DNA of 64,000 bases from Streptomyces sp. NBC_01275 (GTDB lineage Bacteria > Actinomycetota > Actinomycetes > Streptomycetales > Streptomycetaceae), in assembly GCF_026340655.1 (NCBI RefSeq), contig NZ_JAPEOZ010000001.1, positions 1,178,001 to 1,242,000 on the forward strand, written 5' to 3'. The stretch's first letter is position 1. Each line of letters begins with the position of its first letter. Shown one piece after another: positions 25,791 to 35,400 of the stretch. The translations under genes were made by a program, and so were the position numbers. The notes under the pieces are model-generated. The model did no database searches and was not told the DNA's origin. It saw only the letters and a program-made list of their open reading frames with translations.

Positions 25791-26445
25791 ACCGCGTCGA
25801 GATCACCGCCGGTCCACCAGCGGTCGAAGTGCCGTTCCACCAGATCCGGCGGGAACGACGCGGTCGGATCGACCACGGTCGTCCTGACCTTGAACGTGCG
25901 CGGGCTGACGCCTTCCAGCCCGATCGAGGCCCTGATCTTGGCGACGGCTTCGCCGTGACCGCCTCGCCCTGATCACGCAGCTCGGCGGTGACCCGCGGCG
26001 ACCGTAGGTCCCGCGGGAGTCCTTGTGCACCTGGGCGATCTTCACCTCGAGGTCGGCCCGGCGCTGCTGTCGCGGCGTCAATACCGTTGCCGCGGCCCGT
26101 TTCACGTGCGCGCAGTAGCCGGACGCCGACACGCCCGGCAGCCGCGCCATGCGCCGGACCGCGAACCGCGCGGGCCGGGGCGAGGGGGCGCCGGCGGCCC
26201 CGGCGAACTCGCCGGAGTCGGCGTACTCGGCCATCAGAGCGAACCAGGAACGCGTTGTCCTTCTCCAGAACGGCGACCTGTCGGCGCAGCCGCAGCACCT
26301 CGGCCCGCTCGACCGCCTCCAGGGGTTTGTCCCCGTTGGACCTCGGCCGCGGTGATCCGGCGTCGCTGAATGCTCGGCCCGGCCGCCCGAGCACGCCGCG
26401 CGGGCGGCCGGGCTTGTCCAGGGCTGTCGTGTGTCCTCGTTCCTC
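25790..26445 (-). mobile_element. IS3-family transposase remnant (OrfA end and OrfB start)
   Basis: The minus strand carries an OrfA-like leucine zipper (AEVLRLRRQVAVLEKDNAFL), followed by OrfB pieces. These are FALMAEYADS, RRMARLPGVSASGYCAHVKR, then KIAQVHKDSRGTYGSPRVTA, TFKVRTTVVDPTASFPPDLV and ERHFD. Between them the frame changes several times. The DDE core after ERHFD is missing and the sequence passes into an IS110 fragment. The element is inactive. It lies only about 20 bp beyond the stop codon of the second PKS gene. Confidence 0.75.
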
Positions 26446-26464
26446 GAATCTGACGGTTCGGATA

Positions 26465-29400
26465 TCAATGGCCGCTGAGCGAATCGAGCCAGCGCCGGAC
26501 GTGCGCGGCGGTCTCTGCCACCTGTTCCTCGATGATCGAGAAGTGATCTGCCTCGATGTACTCGGCCGGTCCACGGTGTTGCCAGTCGGGGACGGGGTCG
26601 ACGTCCCCGAAGCTGCTCAGCGTCACGGTGGCCCGCAGATTCAGCGTCGGCGCGGCGATCGGCTTGGCCTCGCGCTCGGGATATATCCGCACGTAGCCGC
26701 CCATGGAGACCAGGCCGTGGTCGTCGACGGGGGTCAGTGCGTTGTCCCGGGACAGGATCTGCCCCAGCGCGTCGGTGAGCACGAGGCGGTTGAGTTCGTG
26801 CTCTTCCGGCGAGTAGGTGTCGATCATCGCGACGCCCGCGAGCTCGCCGCCGTCGTCTTCGAGCCGCCGGGCGACCGCATGGGCGAGCGCACCACCGGCC
26901 GAATAGCCGATGAGCGCCACCGGGCTTCGCTCGAGTTCCGATGCGACGGCCGCGGCGAGGCTCTCGATCGCCGCCGCCCATGTCGCCGGCAGGTCGTCGC
27001 CTGCGCGCATGCCGGGCAGCCGCAACGCACTGACCTGCCGCTCGCCGCCCAGTTCGCGGGCAAGGCGGGCGAACTGGTGTGGGCCCGATCCCGCCAGGAA
27101 CGAGGGGATGCAGATCAGTGCCGGTGCCGCGGCGCCGCGCGCCAGGAGCTGCGCAGCCGGGCGCTGTGCGGCGGCCTCGCCTGCGGGGTACGTGGTCATC
27201 AGAGCCGAGCTCGCGATCAGCAGGGGCATCGCCCCTGCCAGCTCACCGCGGCGATGCGCGGCCGACACCAGGTCGGTGATCGTGCCACGCACGCCGGCCG
27301 GCGCCTGCTCGACCACGCCGGTGTCGGATTCCTCGATCCGCGATCGCACCAGTTTCGCCACATCGGCGGCGGTCGCGTGGTCGAAGATCAGCGTCGACGG
27401 CAACGTCAGCCCCGTCAGCTGTGCGAGCCGGTTCCGGAATTCGACGGCACCGAGGGAGTCGAAACCGAGCTCGGTGAACGGCGCGTGCGGGTCGATCGCG
27501 TCGCCGGACAGGTGGCCGAGGACCGCCGCGGCGACGTTGCGCACCTCTCGCAGGATCACACCGTCGCGGTCGGCGTCGGGCAGTGCGGCCAGCTGCCGCG
27601 CAAGGCTGACACCGGAACTCGCGGCGGCCGGGGGAACCCGGATCATGCCGCGCAGTACCGCGGGCAGTGTGCCGCCGCGCGCCAGGTCGGTGAGCGCCGC
27701 CGTGTCCAGCAGCGCCGTCGTCGGTGTCGCCCGATCGGTCGCGAGTGCGTTGTCGAACAGCGCCATACCGGAATCCGGGTCGATCGGGATCAGGCCCAGC
27801 CTGGCCCGGATCTGGCGGGCGTACTGCTCGGCGCCGTCCCCGCCGAGTATCCCTGCCATGCCGACGGTCCACAGTCCCCAGGCCAGTGAGTGCGCGGGCA
27901 GGCCCGCGCTGCGCCGCACGCGTGCCAGCGCGTCCAACACGCTGTTCGCGGCGGCGTAGTTGCCCTGTCCTTGTCCGCCGAGCAACGGCGCCGCGGACGA
28001 GAACAGCACGAACGCAGACAGATCCAGGTCGCGGGTCAGCTCGTGCAGGTGCAGTGCCGCATCGACCTTCGGCGCCAGCACCCGTGTCGTCTGCGCGGCG
28101 GTGAGGGTGTCGAGCGTGCCGTCGTCCAGGACGCCCGCCGCATGGATGACGGCGGTCAGCGGGGCGTCGGCGTCGATGCCGGCCAACAGGGCCTGGACCG
28201 CGGTGCGTTCGGTGACGTCGCACGCCACGACCCGGACGTGGGCGCCGAGGTCGGTCAGCTCGGCGACCAGTTCGGCGGCGCCGTCCGCGGCGGCGCCGCG
28301 CCGCGATGCCAGCAGCAGCCGTCGTGCGCCGTGCGCTGCGACCAGATGCCGGGAGACGATCGCGCCGATGCCGCCGGTGCCGCCGGTGACGAGCACCGTG
28401 CCGTGGTCGAACGACAGTGGCACGCCCGGTTCGGTGGCGGGCAGCGGCTGCAATCGCGGTGCAAGGAGCCGACCCTCGCGAACGGCCATGTGCGGTTCGT
28501 CCTGGGCCACGGCGTCGGCGAGCGACTTGATCGGCAGGGCGTCGCTGTCGTGGTCGATGAGCAGGAACCGGCCCGGGTGCTCGGACTGTGCGCTGCGCAC
28601 CAGGCCCGCCACGGCGGCTCCGACCAGATCGGGTTCCTCGCCGGGCAGTCCGGCGGCCGTGCGCGTCACGATCGCGAGCCGGCCGGGGTGTTCGGCGCCT
28701 ATCCAGCCCTGCAACAGTGCGAGCGTCGTCAGCACGCCGGCGTGTATGTCCGCCGCGCCGGCACCGGTTTTGCGGGGCGCCGGCCACACCACCGTGTCGG
28801 GAACATCCTGCAGCACAGCGAGTTCCGCGAGATCGACACAGCATGTCGGGGGCTCAGGGGCCTCGACGGTCGCCGGGTCGCCGAGCACAACGATGCGCCC
28901 GGCGTCCGCTTTGGAGACCGCAGGCACGGCGACCCACTCGAGGTCGAACAACGGTGCCGCGCCGCGCAGCTGGGCCAGCGCCTGCCGCTCGATCGGGCGG
29001 GCCCGCACCGACTCCATGCTCAGCACGAGGGCACCGGTCGCGTCGACCGCGTCCACGCACAAGGTGTTCGGTGCGATGCGGGCGATGCGGACGCGCAAGG
29101 CACCCGCGCCGGACTGTGCCAGCTGGACACCGTCGAAGGCGAAAGGCAGTGGCACCCGGCCGTCGGGCCCGCCCTCGGCGAGATGGTCGACAGCCGCGTG
29201 GAATACCGCGTCCAGCAGTGCCGGATGCAGTCCGAAGGCGGTGGCGCGCGCTGCGGTGTCGGTGTCGAGCGCCAGGTCGGCGAAGACTTCCTCCCCACGC
29301 GACCACGCGGCGCGAACGCCCTGGAACACCGGGCCGTACCCGAAGCCGAGGTCGCCGAGCGCGCGGTACACCTGCTGCCCGTCGACCGGATCGCCCGCAA

Positions 29401-32400
29401 CCGGAGGCCACACCTGGGACCAGCCCGGCGCCGCGGTCGGCGCGGCGGGCGTGAGCAGGCCACGGGCATGCAGCACCCAGGCGTCGGCGACGCGGGCGTG
29501 GACGGCCACGGTCCGGTGCCCGTCGGCGTCGGGTTCGCCCACGGCGAGCTGAATATCCGCGGCGCCATCGGTCGTGAGAATCAGCGGCGCCGCGAGCACC
29601 AGTTCCGCCAGGCGCGGCACGCCGAGCCTGGCGCCGGCGGCCAGAGCCAGTTCCACGAATCCGGTACCTGGCATCAAGACCGCGCCGAAGACAGTGTGGT
29701 CGGCGAGCCATGGGTGCGTGCGCAGCGAGAGCCTGCCGGTGAACAGCCACTCGTCCTTGCCGGCGAGCTGCACCTGGGCGTGCAGCAGCGGGTGGTCGAC
29801 GGAGTCGGCGCCGGCGAGCGGCGCAGCGGCCTCCGCGGGCAGCAGCCAGAATCGTTCGTGCTGGAAGGGATAGGTAGGCAGCGTGATCCGTGCCTGCGGT
29901 CGAGCTCCGAAGTAGGCCGCCCACCGCACCGGCCGGCCCGCGCAGTGCGCGGTTGCCAGCGCGGCGACCAGCTGCTCGGGTTCGGCGACTGTGCGACGGG
30001 ATCCCGCGACCACCGATGCGCGCGCTGCGAGGTCTGTCGCCAGAGTGGCGCCGGTCATGGTCGTCAGCACCGCGTCCGGGCCCAGCTCAACGAACAGGCG
30101 GACACCCGAATCGAGCAGTGACCGCACCGCCGGGGCGAAGCGCACTGCCTCGCGCACCTGCCGTACCCAATACTCGGGCGTACCCACCGAATCGTCGGCG
30201 AATGCGCCGGAGACCGTGGAGCACAAAGGTATGCGTGGCGCGTGATATGTCAGGCCCGCGGCGATCTCCGCGAACTCCGTCAGCATCGGGTCCATCAAGG
30301 CGGAGTGGAACGCGTGGCTCACCCGCAGCCTGTTGGTCTTGACGCCCTCGGCCACCAAGCTCGACTCGAGCGCCGATACCGCCTCGGTGTCTCCGGAGAA
30401 GACCACCGCATCGGGAGCGTTCACAGCGGCCAGCGCGACCGCGGCGACTGCCGGATCGGCATTGCCCGCCGCCAGCAGCTCCACGGCCCGCCCCTCCGGC
30501 ACCGCGGCGGCCAGCATGCTCCCACCTGTCGGCAGCGCCCCCATCAATCGACCCCGGGCCGCAACGAGTCTGCACGCATCCGACAACGACCACACACCGG
30601 CCACATACGCCGCGGCCAGCTCGCCGATCGAATGCCCGGCCACCGCATCCGGCGTCACGCCCAACGACTCGACAAGGCGATACATCGCCACCTCGAACGC
30701 GAACAACGCGGGCTGGGTGTACTCGGTGCGGTCCAGCAGAGTCTCGGCAGTCGCGCCGCTCGCAGCGGCCAGCGCGTCGAGCTCACCCGCTTCCTGCCCG
30801 ATGCCGGTGCGCTGCGCGCCGAACATCACATCCCGCAGCGAATGCCCCAGGTGTGCATCGAATTCCGCGCACACCTCGTCGAGCGCGGCCGCGAAAACCG
30901 GGAACGCCCGGTACAGCCCGGCGCCCATCCCGATCCGCTGCGCGCCCTGACCGGTGAACAGGAACGCTGTCGTGCCTGTCTGACCAGCGCCGTTGGCGAT
31001 GCCCGGTCCTGTCTCGTCGGCTGCCAGGCGCGCCAAGGCCGCCAGCAGCGTCTCCCGGTCCGAGCCCACGACGGCGGCGCGCTGCTCGAGCCGCGCGCGG
31101 TGCAGCGCCAGCGTCACCGCGACGTCGGTCAGGTCGAGCTCCGGACGTTCGCGCAGCGCGTCGTACAGACGGCGCGCTTGGGTCCGCAGCGCGGCAGTCG
31201 TCCGCGCGGACAGCAGCAACGGCATGGCCGACGGGCGCGGTGGATCGACCGGCCGCGGCGGGACCGCGGGCGCCTCTTCGAGGATCACGTGCGCGTTGGT
31301 CCCGCTGATCCCGAACGACGACACTCCCGCCCGGCGGGGACGCTCCCCGACCGGCCACGGCTCGGCCTCGGTCAGGATCCGTACCGCGCCCGCCGACCAC
31401 TCCACGTGCGGCGACGGCGCGTCAACATGCAGGGTGGGCGGCAACACCTCGTGCCGCATCGCCTGCACCATCTTGATCACACCGCCGACACCGGCAGCCG
31501 CCTGCGCGTGCCCGATGTTCGACTTCAACGACCCGATCCGCAGCGGTTCGGCGCGATCCTGTCCGTAGGCGTTGATCAGCGCCTGCGCCTCGATCGGGTC
31601 ACCCAGCGTGGTGCCGGTGCCGTGCGCCTCCACCGCGTCCACCTCGACCGCGGCCACCCCTGCGTTGACCAGTGCCTGCGCGATCACCCGCTCCTGGGAC
31701 GGACCGTTCGGTGCGGTCAAGCCGTTGCTCGCACCGTCCTGATTGATTGCGCTACCGCGGATCACGGCCAGCACCGGGCGCCCGTTGCGCTGCGCGTCGG
31801 ACAACCGCTCGAGGGCGAGCACGCCGACGCCCTCGGACCACGAGACACCGTCCGCAGCACTCGAGAACGCCTTGCAGCGCCCATCCGGTGACAGCGCCCG
31901 CTGCCGGGAGAACTCCACGAACAGCAGCGGAGTCGACATGACCGTCACCCCGCTGGCCAGGACCAGCGACGTCTCCCCGGCGCGCAATGCCTGCACCGCC
32001 AGATGCAAGGCCACCAGCGACGACGAACATGCCGTGTCCACCGTCACCGCGGGTCCTTCCAGACCGAGGGCGTAGGACACCCGGCCGGAGACGACGCTGC
32101 CGGCCGATCCGGTCGCCAGATAGCCTTCCGCGGCGCCGTCGGCGGCCTCGCGCGCCGTGTAGCCGTAGTCCTGGTACATGACGCCCGCGTACACCCCGGT
32201 GTCGCTGCCGTGCAGTGAGGTCGGATCGATACCGGCGTCTTCGAGCGCTTCCCAGGACGCCTCGAGCAGCAACCGCTGCTGCGGGTCCATCGCCGCTGCC
32301 TCACGGGGTCCGATTCCGAAGAAGGCGGCGTCGAAATCACCTGCTGCATGCAGGAATCCGCCTTCTCGGGTGTAGATTTTGCCAGGTTTGCCGGGGTCGG

Positions 32401-35400
32401 CGTCGTACAGGTGGTCGAGGTCCCAGCCGCGGTCGCCCGGGATCGGGGTGATCGCGTCGACGCGCCCGGCGATCAGTTCCCAGAGCTGGTCAGGATTCTC
32501 GACGCCGCCGGGATACCGGCAGCTCATGCCGACGATCGCGATCGGCTCGTCGGCCCTGGCTCTGGCCCTGGTCGAGGCCGGGCGCGGTCGCGTCGGCGCC
32601 GAGGCGTCGACCCGGGTACGCAGGAAGCCCGCAACAGCGGCGGGGGTTGGATAGTCGAACACCAGCGTGGACGGAAGCTGAACACCTGTGGCGGCGGTCA
32701 CCCGGTTGCGGAACTCGACTCCGCCGAGCGAGTCGAAGCCCAGATCTGCGAACGGTGATTCGGGGTCGATGGCGTCGGCCGACTCATGGCCGAGGACCGC
32801 GGCGGCGATCGCGCGGACCTCATTGCGGATCAGCGCCTCCCACTGATCGGCGGGGGCGTCGAGCAACCGCTGGCGCAACGGGCTGTCGGCGATCTGGCCG
32901 CGCGACGGTACATGAATCAGGCCGCGCAGCACCGCAGGCAGCGTGCCGAGCCGGCCCAGCGCGGTGAGGGCGGGTGTATCGAGCAGCGCGGTCATCAGCA
33001 TCGGTTCGCCGGTGGTCAACGCATTGTCGAACATCTGCATGCCTGTGTCCGGCTCGATCGGGGACAGACCGAGACGCGTACGGATCTGACGCACGAGATG
33101 TTCGGCACCCGGGTCGTTCAATGCCTCGGCCATGCCGCGCTTCCACAGCCCCCAGGCCAGCGAATGCGCGGGCAGACCGGCGCTGCGGCGCGCCTGGGCG
33201 AGCGCGTCCATCGCCGCGTTCGCGGCCGCGTAGTTGCCCTGGCCCTGCCCACCGAGCAGCGGCCCGGCGGAGGAGAACAGCACGAACGCCGACAGGTCCA
33301 TGTCGCGGGTGAGCTCGTGCAGATGCCAGGCGGCATCGACCTTCGGGGCGAGCACCCGATCCACCTGCTCGGCGGTCAGGGTTTCGATGGTGCCGTCGTC
33401 GACCACGCCCGCGGTGTGCACGACGGCGGTCACCGATTCGTGCGCCGGCACAGATTCCAGCAGCGCCGCGACCGCGGCGCGATCGCTGACATCGCACGCG
33501 GCGACGCGTACGTCGGCGCCCAGCGCGGTCAGCTCGGTGACCAGCTCCGCGACGCCCGGCGCGGCGAAGCCGCGGCGCGAGGCGAGCAGCAGTCTGCGCA
33601 CCCCGTGCCGGGTGACCAGGTGGCGTGCGGTGACGGCGCCCAATCCGCCTGCGCCGCCGGTGATCAGGACCGTGCCACCACCGAAGTGCTCGCCGGTCGA
33701 TTCGACGGTGGTCGTACGAATCAGCCGCGGTGCCACCATGGCGCCGTCGCGGATCGCGAGCTGTGGTTCGTCCGTGGCGACTGCGGCGGCGATCCGCTGG
33801 TGCAGGTCCGCGAGGTCGTTGTCGTCGAGGTCGACCTGCACGATGCGCCCCGGATGTTCCGATTGCGCACTGCGTACCAGGCCGCGGACGGCCGCTGCCG
33901 CGGGGTCCGGCGTCTCACCGGGCAGACCTGCTCCATTGCGGGTCAGCACGATCAGCGTCGAGTCGGCGCAGCCCGGTTCGGCGAGCCAGTCGCGCAGTAC
34001 CGCAAGGGCGTTGTGCACGGCGGTGCGGATAGTCGCGGGGACGTCGTCGCCGTCCGCCGACGCCGTTTCGGGCGACCAGACGACAGCCGCGCCGGTGTGG
34101 CCCCCGCCTGTCGCGAACGCCGCGACATCCCCGAACGTCTCGGCGCAACCTGCGACGGGTCGACCCAGTGCCACCAGTTGCTGGTCCGACACCGCAGGCG
34201 CCGTCACCGGCGTCCAGTCGAGAGCGTAGAGCGGGCTGCGGGCACCGGCGAGAGCGCGCGCGTCCGCGGGGCGGGCGAGCACGGCGTCGATCGACAGCAC
34301 CGCGGCGCCGGCGGCGTCGCAGGCGTCGATGCGCACCTTCCCGGGACCCGAACGGATGATGCGGGCGCGGACCGCGGTGGCGCCGGGCCGGAACAAACGG
34401 ACGCCGCCGAAGGAGAACGGAAGCGGCAGCCTGCCGTCGGGCAGGTCGTCGGCGAGTCCATCGATGGCAGCGTGGAAGGTCGCGTCCAGCAGCGCCGGAT
34501 GCACCCCGAAGCCCGCCGCCCGGCCCGCTGTCGTCTCGTCCAGGGTCACCTCGGCGAACACGTCGTCACCACTGGTCCAGGCGGCGCGCACGCCTTGGAA
34601 GCTCGGGCCGTAGCCGAATCCCAGGTCGGCGAGCCGGTCGTACAGACGCGTTCCGTCGATCGGCGTGCCGTCGGCCGGCGGCCAGTCGGGGTCGATCCAG
34701 GCCGGCGTCACGCCGTCGGCGGGGGCGAGGGTGCCGGTGGCGTGCAGCGTCCAGTCCGGCTCGCCCGGGTCGGACCGCGCGGCGCCGGTGACGGCACGCG
34801 AGTGGATCGACAGGCGTCGACGGCCGGTGTGGTCGGGCTCGGTCACCGCGACCTGCACGTCCACGGCAGCGGCGCCGTCGAACAGCAGCGGCGTCGACAG
34901 GACGAGTTCGTCCACGACGGGCAGTTCCAGGCGGCTGCCCGCGGCCAACGCGAGATCCACGAACCCGGTGCCGGGCAGAAGCACCGCTCCGAAGGCCGTG
35001 TGGTCGGCGATCCACGGCTGGTCGGCAGTGGAAAGCCTGCCGCTGAACAGCCATTCGTCGCGACCGGCAAGCGGCGCGGCGACGCGCAGCATCGGATGAT
35101 CGAGCGCGGCGAGACCAGCGCGGCCCATGTCACCGAGCGCACCGTCGTCGGGCTGCACCCAGTAACGGCGATGCTGGAAAGCGTAGACGGGCAGGTCGAG
35201 GTGGGTGACCGGTCTTCCTGGTGACAGCGGCGCCCAGTCGACGGTGACGCCCGAGCAATGGGCGGCGGCGAGCAACCGCAGGAACTGGTCGACCTCGTCG
35301 ACGCCGCGCCGTGACGCCGCCGCGACCAGCGAGCGGGACGCCACCTCGTCGATCAGTGTCTGCCGGGTCAGCGCCGCCAGCACCGCATCCGGACCCACCT

